DNA of 34,619 bases from Polaromonas sp. YR568 (GTDB lineage: Bacteria; Pseudomonadota; Gammaproteobacteria; Burkholderiales; Burkholderiaceae), in the NCBI GenBank assembly GCA_945871335.1, contig CAMBWM010000002.1:1-34619 (forward strand), written 5' to 3'. This document shows positions 23,376 through 31,472 of this stretch, in pieces (the first letter of the stretch is position 1; each line of letters begins with the position of its first letter). The position numbers were made by a program, and so were the translations under genes. A model generated the notes under the pieces. That model saw only the letters and a program-made list of their open reading frames with translations. It was not told the DNA's origin and made no database searches.

Positions 23376-24155
23376 ATGAGCCAAGAGATTTTGATCGAGC
23401 GGCGGGACGGGGTGGCCACCATCACTCTGAACCGCCCTGAGGTCCGCAACGCCCTGTCATCCTGGGCCAACCAGCGACTCTACGAGCTTTGGGGCGAACT
23501 CGACGCCGATTCTGCGGTGCGGGTCATTGTGCTGACCTCGGCCGATTGCGGCACCTTCTGTGCCGGGATGGATCTCAAAGAAGCAGCACAAATCCGACTG
23601 AGCACCGGCAAGGATGTCTTGCAAACCCTCAAGGATCCGATGTACCAGCGGATGCGGACCGTTCAAAAGCCACTCATCGCCGCCATGACAGGGCATTTCA
23701 CAGCCGGGGGTATGGTTTTGTGCCTCAATTGCGATTTGCGCATCGGATTGGCCGGCACACAGGGCGGCATCACAGAGTCCAAGCTCGGACGCGGCTCGCC
23801 CTGGGCCACGCCACTGCTGTGGATGCTGCCCGAACCAGTGGTCAGCGAGATGGTGCTGACGGGCGAACTGATGCCGGTGGAAAGGCTGCACCAACTGGGG
23901 TTTATCAACCACGTGGAGGCCAGCCCCGATGCGGTTCGCGCTCGCGCCCGCAAAATGGCAGAGCGCATCCGCGACAACGCCCCCATGAGCGTGAGCGCGG
24001 GCAAGCGCAGCATCCGCTCAGCCATGGCGCTGGGCAGCGAGCGCGGGTTTGTGGAAGCCCTGGAACACTACCGCGCCGTTTATGCCAGCGAGGACGCACA
24101 AGAGGGTCCGCGTGCCTTCGCCGAGCGCCGCGCGCCGGTCTGGAAAGGCTGTTAA
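23376..24155 (+). CDS. Enoyl-CoA hydratase/isomerase-family protein
   Basis: 259 residues. Crotonase marks: TLNRPEVRNALS (17-28), the oxyanion loop TFCAGMDLKEA (60-70) and LIAAMTGHFTAGGMVLCLNCDLRIG (100-124). The Glu of the second catalytic position is kept in ITESKLGRG (Glu134), whereas the GGGxE glutamate position reads GGMV. This single-glutamate pattern occurs in several crotonase subgroups that act as dehydratases or isomerases. The start at 23376 is preceded by GGAAGGG and matches the family start; the frame runs further upstream into AT-rich non-coding sequence. It opens the plus-strand operon; the FMN oxidoreductase gene follows after 4 nt. Confidence 0.87.
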   Translation: MSQEILIERRDGVATITLNRPEVRNALSSWANQRLYELWGELDADSAVRVIVLTSADCGTFCAGMDLKEAAQIRLSTGKDVLQTLKDPMYQRMRTVQKPLIAAMTGHFTAGGMVLCLNCDLRIGLAGTQGGITESKLGRGSPWATPLLWMLPEPVVSEMVLTGELMPVERLHQLGFINHVEASPDAVRARARKMAERIRDNAPMSVSAGKRSIRSAMALGSERGFVEALEHYRAVYASEDAQEGPRAFAERRAPVWKGC

Positions 24156-24159
24156 AACT

Positions 24160-25947
24160 GTGGACTCAAGGGCTGCGCCCCTTCGACTGCAGGTCCTGCT
24201 GCAGCCGCTGCACATTGGCCCGGTGGTGCTTTCCAATCGCTTCGCAATGGCGCCCCTGACCACCAACTTCGCCACCGAGCAGGGTTTGGTGACACAACAA
24301 TTGGTCGACCACCTGGAGGCCAGGGCGCGCGGCGGGTTTGGGCTGGTGATCACTGAAAACCTAGGGGTACATGCGTCAGGGCGGGTGATGCCCCGCATGG
24401 CCATGGCCGACCGCGACGAATGCATCGAAGGGCTGACCCGCCTGGCACGCGGCATCCAGAGCCACGGTGCGCGGGCTTTTGCCCAAATTTCGCACTGCGG
24501 GCGTCAGTCGCGAAGCAAATTCACGGGCCAGTCACTGCGCGCGCCCAGCGCCATCGCTTGCCCGGTCAACAGGGAATTGCCGCAAGCGCTATCAGGCGAC
24601 GAGGTGTCGCAAGCCATTCAATGGTTTGTAGATGCTGCGCACCGTGTCGAGCAAGCGGGCTTTGACGGGGTCGAACTTCATGGCGCGCACGGTTATTTGA
24701 TTGCAGGCTTCCTGTCAGCCTACTCCAACCAACGCCAGGACGAGTATGGCGGAACGCTCGAAAAACGCGCCCGATTTCTACTAGAGATAGTGCGCGGCAT
24801 CAAGGCGCGCTGCCGGCTGGCGCTGTCGGTGCGGATCTCGGCAGATGAACTGGTGCCGCACGGCAACACCCTGACAGAGACGGCGCAGCTGGCACGCTGG
24901 CTACAAGACGCCGGCGTGGATGCGCTGTCCGTCTCGGTGGGAGTCTATGAAAGCTTCAACGCTATGTCCATGGTGGCCGGTGAGACCCCGGGCCAATGGT
25001 TACCCCTGGCTGCGGCTATCAAGCAACAGGTGAGCATCCCGGTTATGGGGGTCGGTCGCATTCACGAGGCGGCCTTGGCCGAGCAGGCGATACGCGCCGG
25101 CTGGTGCGATCTACCCTTGTTCGGCCGCAGCGCGATCGCTGACGCCGAGCTGCCCCGAAAAGCAGTGGCGGGCCAAGCGCACACGACCTTGCTGTGCCTG
25201 GCCTGCAACGTCTGCCTGGGCCGCTCAGCAAGGCCCGAAACACTTTGCCCCATGAGCCCGCAGGTCGGGCGCCAAGCCTGGTTCGACCAGGTGCTGTGCG
25301 CGCCTTCGCGCCAACCGCGTCGAATAACGGTCGTGGGCACGGGATTGATCGCTCTGACGGCCGCCTGGGTGGCCGCCCGGCAGGGCCACCAAGTCAGTGT
25401 CGTCGATGCGCAGCCGGCCGGCGGACTTCAGGGGCTGCGCGCCAGAGTACCGCAGCAAGCAAGCTACTCGCGGGCCCTGGCTGCTGCGCGTTGGCGGGCT
25501 CAGTCAGCTGGCGTGCAGTGGCAATCGTCCAAAGACCAGCTGCCGCCAGGCGACGAGTTCTGGGTTGAACGTGCAGCCCCAGCCTCGCGCAGCCCACAGA
25601 CCTTGCAGGGCATCGAGGCTTTGGTGCTACAAAGCATCGGTGGCAATATCCCTGCCTCGATTCACGTTGAGAAGGACTTGGCCCTGGATGCCCACCCCGG
25701 CTACCGTGCGCTTTATCGCCGACACTTTGCCGAACTGGGCGTTCCTGTGGTGCAGGACGGCTTGGCGACAGAGACCCTGGCCGACGAAGACAATGCAAGG
25801 CGGGCTTCTGACTTTGGGATAGACCCTGCCAGGATCACCCGCTGGATAGAAGACTGTTACGAACCCGACCGTATGACCCTCCGGTTGAACGAGTTTCTCG
25901 TGCAACTTGTCCAGCCCGAAAATTCCAGTACGCAAAGGAGAACGTGA
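24160..25947 (+). CDS. Old Yellow Enzyme/FadH-like FMN oxidoreductase with a degenerate C-terminal half
   Basis: 595 residues from a GTG at 24160, 4 nt after the crotonase stop. Residues 1-340 form an OYE-type FMN barrel: NRFAMAPLTTNFA (26-38), the active-site HGAHGYLIAGFLSAYSNQR (174-192) and DEYGG. Four cysteines (346, 349, 352, 363) match the 4Fe-4S site of 2,4-dienoyl-CoA reductase FadH, though spaced CxxCxxC rather than CxxCxxxC. After this a Rossmann start appears as VVGTGLIALTAAWVAARQG (391-409), with the third glycine lost, and the NADPH-binding part expected afterwards is not recognisable; the last 120 residues match nothing I know. The protein probably still reduces an enone or dienoyl-CoA. 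Whether the second half binds FAD/NADPH is doubtful. The GTG start is inferred from the family's N-terminus. Confidence 0.8.
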   Translation: MDSRAAPLRLQVLLQPLHIGPVVLSNRFAMAPLTTNFATEQGLVTQQLVDHLEARARGGFGLVITENLGVHASGRVMPRMAMADRDECIEGLTRLARGIQSHGARAFAQISHCGRQSRSKFTGQSLRAPSAIACPVNRELPQALSGDEVSQAIQWFVDAAHRVEQAGFDGVELHGAHGYLIAGFLSAYSNQRQDEYGGTLEKRARFLLEIVRGIKARCRLALSVRISADELVPHGNTLTETAQLARWLQDAGVDALSVSVGVYESFNAMSMVAGETPGQWLPLAAAIKQQVSIPVMGVGRIHEAALAEQAIRAGWCDLPLFGRSAIADAELPRKAVAGQAHTTLLCLACNVCLGRSARPETLCPMSPQVGRQAWFDQVLCAPSRQPRRITVVGTGLIALTAAWVAARQGHQVSVVDAQPAGGLQGLRARVPQQASYSRALAAARWRAQSAGVQWQSSKDQLPPGDEFWVERAAPASRSPQTLQGIEALVLQSIGGNIPASIHVEKDLALDAHPGYRALYRRHFAELGVPVVQDGLATETLADEDNARRASDFGIDPARITRWIEDCYEPDRMTLRLNEFLVQLVQPENSSTQRRT

Positions 25948-26636
25948 TGACAGCCAGCCAGCCCAAACGCTTCGGCCTCATGGTGCCAGCCAACAACACC
26001 ACCATGGAGCGCGAAATCCCTATTTGGACTGACGAAGGACACTGTCGTGTCATTCGCATCCCGCGCCCCTTGGGCCTACTGACGCAGCAAGACATTCCCG
26101 CCTATGTCGAGCTGGCGCTGCAGTTGTCCTCACAGTACCTTGAAGACCCGGTGGATGTGGTGATCTACGGCTGCACGGCAGCAGGTATTTTGGCGGGCCC
26201 CGAAAAAGACACCGAGATCGGCCGCAAACTTTCGCAGCGTACCGGAAAACCTGTTGTCACTACCGCCACATCCACAGCCCGCTGGCTGCAAGATAAGCAA
26301 CTCAAGCGCATAGCGCTGTTAACGCCTTACAGCGATGCAGTCAATCAGAGTCTGATCGCCTTTTTGCAAGCCTTTGGCATAGGTGTAGAGGCGCTGCACA
26401 GCATGCAGGCGCGCGATACCGAGGCTCTGGGAGCCATCACGGGCGAGCAGGTGGGTGATGCGGCCAGGACCCTGATGAATGATCGCTGCGACGGCATGTT
26501 CATTGCCTGCTCACAACTGCCTACGGCTGGTGTTCGCGAAGCGCTGCAGGCGGAGTTTGGCCGACCGGTAGGCTCTTCGATCCACGCCACTGCGTTCTAC
26601 GCCATGCAGGCCGGCCAGGGGCATCCGGCACCATGA
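25947..26636 (+). CDS. Asp/Glu racemase-superfamily protein (maleate isomerase/arylmalonate decarboxylase-like)
   Basis: 229 residues. Seen: the opening GLMVPANNTTMERE (10-23), a first cysteine in VIYGCTAAGIL (Cys76) and a second in FIACSQLPTAG (Cys188). Two opposed cysteines and the N-x-T-x-E start are the pattern of maleate cis-trans isomerases; arylmalonate decarboxylases keep only one cysteine in some positions. So cis/trans isomerisation or racemisation of an unsaturated dicarboxylate is the best guess. The ATG at 25947 is preferred over the GTG at 25944 because AAAGGAG lies 6 nt ahead; it overlaps the previous stop by one base (TGATG). The next gene overlaps by ATGA. Confidence 0.82.
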   Translation: MTASQPKRFGLMVPANNTTMEREIPIWTDEGHCRVIRIPRPLGLLTQQDIPAYVELALQLSSQYLEDPVDVVIYGCTAAGILAGPEKDTEIGRKLSQRTGKPVVTTATSTARWLQDKQLKRIALLTPYSDAVNQSLIAFLQAFGIGVEALHSMQARDTEALGAITGEQVGDAARTLMNDRCDGMFIACSQLPTAGVREALQAEFGRPVGSSIHATAFYAMQAGQGHPAP

Positions 26637-27262
26637 GTGCGACGCCGTCAACTGGGACCATCCTTTTCGATGCGGTTGAGGCTGCGCGTACCGACAGCAT
26701 CGAATTCGATGACTGGCATGGCAACGACCACCTGGGCGCGCTAGGCCGGCTGCTGCCCGGGGCCACAGAGCGCCGCTACGCCAGCGCACCACGTGCCTGC
26801 ATGACCTCGATCTTCGAGCTTGGGGTCAACGCGCCGACTACCGAGCAGATGCTGAGCATCGAGCGAGACACCGCCCCGTCAGCGCAGGATCGTGAGCGAT
26901 TTTTGGCCTACCCCCTGAGCACGCAGCACAGGCCAAATGCGAATAACTGGATCGAGGCACGGATCGCTTACCCCGTGTTCTTTGCCGTGCCACCTCAAGA
27001 AGCGGGCGAGTTCAATGACTGGTACGAGCAAGAGCATCTGGGTATTTTGTTTGGTTGTGCCAGCTGGCTGGCGTGCAGGCGCTTTCAAATTACCGACGCA
27101 CACCCGAGAGGGTGGACTCACCTGGCGCTGCACTACCTGGCTGATGCCAGCGCCCTGCGATCACCCGAACGCACCACAGCACGCTCGACCCCCTGGCGCG
27201 CCCGGCTGGCCCTGAGCCCCTGGTTCAAGGGCGACTACAGGGTGCTGCACAGGTTGGCTTGA
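26633..27262 (+). CDS. FNDWY-motif protein, predicted two-domain barrel (C-half conserved)
   Basis: 209 residues. The second half carries EFNDWYEQEHLG (126-137); the first half has a matching but altered copy, EFDDWHGNDHLG (24-35), which suggests an internal duplication. After the second copy come CRRFQ (148-152), WTHLALHYL and SALRSPERTTARSTPWR (173-189), which are shared almost exactly with the protein at 28375. Function unknown; resemblance is to EthD-type dimeric barrels. It is coupled to the racemase-family gene by an ATGA overlap and precedes the PRISE reductase gene by 12 nt. Confidence 0.68.
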   Translation: MSATPSTGTILFDAVEAARTDSIEFDDWHGNDHLGALGRLLPGATERRYASAPRACMTSIFELGVNAPTTEQMLSIERDTAPSAQDRERFLAYPLSTQHRPNANNWIEARIAYPVFFAVPPQEAGEFNDWYEQEHLGILFGCASWLACRRFQITDAHPRGWTHLALHYLADASALRSPERTTARSTPWRARLALSPWFKGDYRVLHRLA

Positions 27263-27274
27263 ACAGGAGAAATG

Positions 27275-28327
27275 ATGAGTTCTCAACACAAGGCACTGGT
27301 GATTGGCGGTCTGGGTGTGACCGGCAGCTACATCATCAACGAGTTGCAGGCCCAAGGCGGCTGGGACGTGACGGGCGTGGCGCGCAGCGCACCTGCCGCG
27401 TCCTCGACAATCCCTTTCATATCGGTGGACATCAGCGAACAGCAGGCCTGCCACGAGGCACTGTCGGTCTTGCAGGGCGTCACCCACATCTTTTTCTCGG
27501 CGCGTAACGACAAGGGCGACCATCAGCAGCAGTCCCAGTACAACCTCAAAATGCTCAGCCACGTGGTCGAGGCTGTTGATCACCCGGGGAACCGCCTGCG
27601 ACATATTCACTTGATGCACGGAATGAAAGCCTACGGCAACATGCTAGGCCCCTTCAAAACGCCAGCCGAAGAGACGGACCCACGCGTGCCCTTGCCGCTG
27701 ACCTACTACGCACAGGAAGACTACGTGATGGCGCACCAGCCCTCCCGCAGCTGGGCCTGGTCGAGTTTGCGTCCGGGCGGAGTTTGCGGGATGACGCTGG
27801 GTTACTCGGGCAACATCGTGACCATCCTCGGAATTTACGGGAGCATTTGCAAGGCCATGGGCTGGCCGCTTTGGTTTCCAGGCTCTCCCGCCGGCTTTGA
27901 TGTTCTGCGCCAGGTCTGCAATGCCGACGTGCTGGCCAAGGCTGCCGTTTGGGTATCGACCCGCGATCAGTGCGCCAATCAGGCCTTCAATGTGCACAAC
28001 GGCGACGTGTTTCGCTGGCGCCATTTGTGGCCGCAGATTGCGCGATTCTTTGACATCGAGCCAGCCGGCGTGGTCAACCTGAACTTACGCGATCTCATGA
28101 AAGACAAAGCCCCCGTCTGGGAACAGATCGTCAAGAAACACCAGCTCAAGTCACTGGCGCTCGAGCAAATGGTTTCTTGGGACTACGCGCAGGTGTTTCA
28201 CAACCAGTGGGACTCCTTTGCCAACGCCAATCGACTGCACCAAAGTGGTTTCCGGGAAAGGGCCGACACCGCCCAATCCATGATGGGCTATCTTCAGCAA
28301 TTGCGGCAGGAACGTATCATTCCCTGA
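27275..28327 (+). CDS. PRISE-type SDR (progesterone 5beta-reductase/iridoid-synthase-like enone reductase)
   Basis: 350 residues, an extended SDR. Seen: ALVIGGLGVTGSYI (7-20) for NADP binding, WDVTGVAR (30-37), THIFFSAR (70-77), Lys118 in LMHGMKAYGNMLGPF (113-127), the signature YYAQED (144-149, the YYxxED motif of PRISE enzymes) and WSSLRPGGVCG (162-172). PRISE enzymes reduce the C=C of enones and enals with NADPH by 1,4-addition; the plant members act on progesterone and on 8-oxogeranial (iridoid synthase). Bacterial members exist but are little characterised. The start at 27275 is chosen because AGGAG is 5 nt ahead; the adjacent ATG at 27272 is too close. It sits in an operon with crotonase, OYE and FNDWY genes. 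Confidence 0.85.
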   Translation: MSSQHKALVIGGLGVTGSYIINELQAQGGWDVTGVARSAPAASSTIPFISVDISEQQACHEALSVLQGVTHIFFSARNDKGDHQQQSQYNLKMLSHVVEAVDHPGNRLRHIHLMHGMKAYGNMLGPFKTPAEETDPRVPLPLTYYAQEDYVMAHQPSRSWAWSSLRPGGVCGMTLGYSGNIVTILGIYGSICKAMGWPLWFPGSPAGFDVLRQVCNADVLAKAAVWVSTRDQCANQAFNVHNGDVFRWRHLWPQIARFFDIEPAGVVNLNLRDLMKDKAPVWEQIVKKHQLKSLALEQMVSWDYAQVFHNQWDSFANANRLHQSGFRERADTAQSMMGYLQQLRQERIIP

Positions 28328-28374
28328 AACGAGACCAAGCTTTGAAACAGACGGGCTGATGTGAAAGCAATTCG

Positions 28375-29028
28375 ATGAGCCACTCTAGCTACCCGGACCA
28401 ACATCTGCTCCGGCTGGAAGATTGCACCCCTATCCTGTTCGACTGCATCGAGGCAGGTCCGCCGCAAAGTCTGGAGCTCGATATTTGGCATGCCATGCAG
28501 CATCTGCCGGTCAACTCCAACGATCGGTCACTGCGTCGCTATGCTGCCCCCGCACATGCTGGCTACATTTTCATCCAGGAGCTCGGACACGAGGAGCTAA
28601 CGGCGCTGGCCCAGTTCGAACTAGCGGCTCCCGTTCCTGCCGCTCTTAGTCACCATATCCGCTGCCTGGGACATCCTCTGGGCGGCGCCCGCCGGCGCGA
28701 CTGCGGCTCAACCCCGCTGGACGCCGGCTACGCATACCCGATTTTTTTCAACGTGCCCCAAGCTTGGCAAGCGCAGTTCAACGACTGGTATGACAGCGAG
28801 CATATCCCCATGCTGCTCGCTTGTCCGCAGTGGCTGATGTGCCGACGCTTCCGGCTGGAAGAGATCGCCGGCTGCCCATGGACACACATGGCGCTGCACT
28901 ATCTTTCGGATTTGAGCGCCCTGCAATCGCCCGAGCGAGCCGAGGCTCGCTCCACGCCCTGGCGACTGGCGCTCGATCTTCAGCCCTGGTTCACCTTCAC
29001 CCACCGCTTAGGTCTGCGGCTGGCTTAA
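28375..29028 (+). CDS. FNDWY-motif protein, paralogue of the one at 26633
   Basis: 217 residues. C-half motif QFNDWYDSEHIP (134-145), then MCRRFRLEE (155-163), WTHMALHYL (169-177) and SALQSPERAEARSTPWR (181-197), nearly the same as in the protein at 26633. The N-half copy is further decayed (LELDIWHAMQHL, 33-44). Both proteins also share FD.IEA near residue 22 and RRYA.PA near residue 54. The two therefore arose by duplication. Function unknown. Last gene of the plus-strand operon; 47 nt after the PRISE gene, with only a weak ribosome binding site. Confidence 0.66.
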   Translation: MSHSSYPDQHLLRLEDCTPILFDCIEAGPPQSLELDIWHAMQHLPVNSNDRSLRRYAAPAHAGYIFIQELGHEELTALAQFELAAPVPAALSHHIRCLGHPLGGARRRDCGSTPLDAGYAYPIFFNVPQAWQAQFNDWYDSEHIPMLLACPQWLMCRRFRLEEIAGCPWTHMALHYLSDLSALQSPERAEARSTPWRLALDLQPWFTFTHRLGLRLA

Positions 29029-29216
29029 CGGTTGTCCAGTTCGAAACCCTTGCAACTCAGCTACGCGAGCTTGTAGGGCAAAGTTAGTTTTTTATAAATT
29101 TCAGCGTCATGCGATCGCTCGCGCCAAAGGGCTGGTACTTGATCCTGTCGCGGTGTCTTGCCGCTTAACTTGCCGCTGATCATCCGGGGGGAATCTTTAA
29201 AGTGAGATATGACAGA
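29029..29216. other. Spacer after the plus-strand operon with a 9-bp direct repeat
   Basis: 188 nt between convergent genes. A short, weak stem (CTAC...GTAG, about 29060-29075) precedes a T-rich run (TTTTTTATAAA near 29090), a poor terminator candidate. CTTGCCGCT is repeated at 29157-29165 and 29169-29177, separated by TAA. No gene is supported here. Confidence 0.35.
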
Positions 29217-30617
29217 TCATGCAGGCTGCGTGCACGCAAGTGCGATTAGGCGATCCAGTCTGGCTGCACTACCCAGGCCCCTGCACTCCGAAACAAGCTC
29301 CGCATACTGCGCCGGGCCCGTGGGAACAATGTCTCCAACGGGTAACAGCCTTTGGGCAAGTGTCTCGAAGTCAAAGATGAATTCGCTGCCCGAGCCTTCG
29401 AGGGTGTGCGCTACGCCGTTATTTGTATAGATAGTTACTCGCGGCGCAAACAGTGGCTGGGAGTGAGATGGAATCACACGGACTCGCGCCATCATTTCCG
29501 CAAGCCCCTCCGGATCGGGTTCGCCGATTCCACGCTCCACTTGCTTAGTGACCGGAAAAGAGCGTCGGAGCACGCCATAAGCCGCGTAGTAGTGCGGTCG
29601 TTCACGCCCAGGCCCGTCGTCCGTACGTCGCGATGGGAAATCCGGGCTTGGATACAGAGTCTCCAGCCAGTTGACCATGCACTCGATTCGCTCCACGTCT
29701 TGCGGCTCGATACCGTCACGCATACAAAGTTTGGCAGTGACGTCCACATGGGCGATGTTGTAGCCAGGCGTGGAGTAGATGCGGTAAAGCGTCTCCAACA
29801 TGCGCCACTGCTGTCCGAGCCCACGGGTGATTTGAGAGAGGTCTGCCTTGCGCTCGCCCGTAAAACTGTGCGTCAACCGGCCATCGTTACCCCCAGCATA
29901 AGCGTGGTAAAAGCCCGCTTCGCCCTCAAGGGTGGTCTCGCCACCGCGCCCTCCTTGCCGAGCTATAGCCACTGCGAGCAGCGCATTACGTACGGCGCCT
30001 CCTTCGCGCATGGCCCTTCCCCCGCTGCGGGCGCTTTCAAGGTTGCCAGCAGCCAGACTGACGCATTGCGCGATGGTGCTGTGGATCTGCTCACTGGAAA
30101 GGCCCATGATCTTCGCCGCCGCCACGGCCGCCCCGAAGATGCCGAAAACAGGCCCTGCATGAAAGCCCCGAGACATTAAAGTGGGCACGAAGTCAGCAGC
30201 CATGCGCTGCATGACCTCGTAGCCAGCGACAACGCCTACAAGGTAATCAGCACCAGAACATTCGGTTGCCTCAGCTGCTGCAAGTGCGGCCGGCAAAACC
30301 GCACAGCCCGGGTGGGTCACCATGCGGAAGGTGTCCCACTTGCCACCGCAAAGCATCATCTCAGCGTTGACGAACGCAGCACCAACCCGAGTAAGGCGGT
30401 GCCCATGGCTAAGAACCGTTGTGGTTCCAAAGCCGCCTCCTTCAATCTCGTCGATAGTACGCAGTGCCTGCTGTGTTTCCGGGAAATTAGCCCCCAGCAG
30501 AGCGGATGTTAATCCCTGCAAGGTCACGCCAAGTGCCCGGTCACGCACTTCGAGAGGGAGCGCGTCGTAGTCAAGCGCAAAAACCCAATCAGCCAACTGC
30601 CTGCTCAGACTGGACAT
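29217..30617 (-). CDS. MmgE/PrpD-family protein
   Basis: 466 residues, the usual family length. Members include 2-methylcitrate dehydratase PrpD and cis-aconitate decarboxylase; many are uncharacterised. Seen: ALGVTLQGLTSALLGANFPE, GAAFVNAEMMLCGGKWDTF, HPGCAVLPAALAAAEA, GRAMREGGAVRNALLAVAIARQG and VTAKLCMRDGIEPQDVE, all in the positions expected of this family. A dehydratase or isomerase acting on a carboxylic acid is likely; no prpB/prpC neighbours are present, so methylcitrate is not implied. The gene follows the SDR by 33 nt. The ATG has no clear Shine-Dalgarno sequence. Confidence 0.85.
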   Translation of the reverse strand: MSSLSRQLADWVFALDYDALPLEVRDRALGVTLQGLTSALLGANFPETQQALRTIDEIEGGGFGTTTVLSHGHRLTRVGAAFVNAEMMLCGGKWDTFRMVTHPGCAVLPAALAAAEATECSGADYLVGVVAGYEVMQRMAADFVPTLMSRGFHAGPVFGIFGAAVAAAKIMGLSSEQIHSTIAQCVSLAAGNLESARSGGRAMREGGAVRNALLAVAIARQGGRGGETTLEGEAGFYHAYAGGNDGRLTHSFTGERKADLSQITRGLGQQWRMLETLYRIYSTPGYNIAHVDVTAKLCMRDGIEPQDVERIECMVNWLETLYPSPDFPSRRTDDGPGRERPHYYAAYGVLRRSFPVTKQVERGIGEPDPEGLAEMMARVRVIPSHSQPLFAPRVTIYTNNGVAHTLEGSGSEFIFDFETLAQRLLPVGDIVPTGPAQYAELVSECRGLGSAARLDRLIALACTQPA

Positions 30618-30650
30618 AACAATAACTTGTCTTGTTGTTGAAAAATTTTT

Positions 30651-31436
30651 CTACGGCGCCGCATTCGCACCACCGTCGATGGGGATGATCGCACCGCTAA
30701 CATAAGCGGCCCGTGCCGATGCAAGGAAGACAGCCATCGATGCAACGTCCTCTGGCTGTCCAAAGCGGCCCAGAGGGATGCGTGACACGCCCTCGAATCG
30801 CTGCTCATCTAATGACTTGCCGGCAACTTTCGCCTTGACACTCAACGATGCCAAGAGGCGATCAGTCTCGGTGGGGCCGGGATTGATGACGTTCACGCGT
30901 ACGCCCTTTGGACCCCATATTTTTGCAAGCGATGCCGACACAAGAAGCAGTGCCGCATTAGCACCACCGCCTGCCATGTGGGTAGGGCTAGGAACCTTAC
31001 CCGCAATACCCACGATGTTTATCACCACGCCGCCACTGCGTGCCGCCATGCCGGGCACGACAGCATCGATCGTATTCAACATCGGCACGTACTTGTCTTG
31101 CATTCCCTGGATCCAGCGACCACTTTCGGTACTGTCGGGGCTGTGGTGCTTGGAGGTTCCAGCGGAATTAACGAGAATATCGATGTGCCCGAGTGCAGCC
31201 TCCACGCGAGCCACGCCCTGTTGCAAGGCATGGGTATCGTTCAGATCGATGCTCTCCGAATGCACCACGTGCCCCTCAGCCTGTAGGGCGCGAACCGCGG
31301 TGTTCAGGGCGTCTGCGCTCCTTCCAGCGATCGCCACCCGCGCACCCTCGGCTGCGAAGGCCATGGCACAAGCTAGCCCGATACCCCGACTTCCACCGGT
31401 AATCAGAACCACCTTGCCTTGCAGCTCAAGTTCCAT
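30651..31436 (-). CDS. SDR-fold protein lacking the catalytic Ser/Tyr/Lys
   Basis: 261 residues. The nucleotide-binding end is standard: VLITGGSRGIG (10-20) and VNSAG (89-93). The active site is not: the Ser position reads NIVGIAG (140-146, glycine instead), and where YxxxK is expected the chain reads MAGGGANAALL (154-164), so Tyr and Lys are both missing. The end, GRFGQPEDVASMAVFLAS and VSGAIIPIDGG, is again typical. It may bind NAD(P) without classical SDR catalysis, or use other residues. The whole gene reads cleanly, with no frameshift, and AGGGA precedes the ATG. Between a Bug gene (36 nt upstream) and the MmgE/PrpD gene. Confidence 0.8.
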   Translation of the reverse strand: MELELQGKVVLITGGSRGIGLACAMAFAAEGARVAIAGRSADALNTAVRALQAEGHVVHSESIDLNDTHALQQGVARVEAALGHIDILVNSAGTSKHHSPDSTESGRWIQGMQDKYVPMLNTIDAVVPGMAARSGGVVINIVGIAGKVPSPTHMAGGGANAALLLVSASLAKIWGPKGVRVNVINPGPTETDRLLASLSVKAKVAGKSLDEQRFEGVSRIPLGRFGQPEDVASMAVFLASARAAYVSGAIIPIDGGANAAP

Positions 31437-31472
31437 ATGCTTCCCTCGAGCTCAGAAGAAATAGCAAAAGTG

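Noticed and set aside
29157..29177. Direct repeat as an insertion-site duplication or transposon end
   Set aside because: The two 9-bp copies are only 3 bp apart, with no transposase gene or inverted ends nearby.
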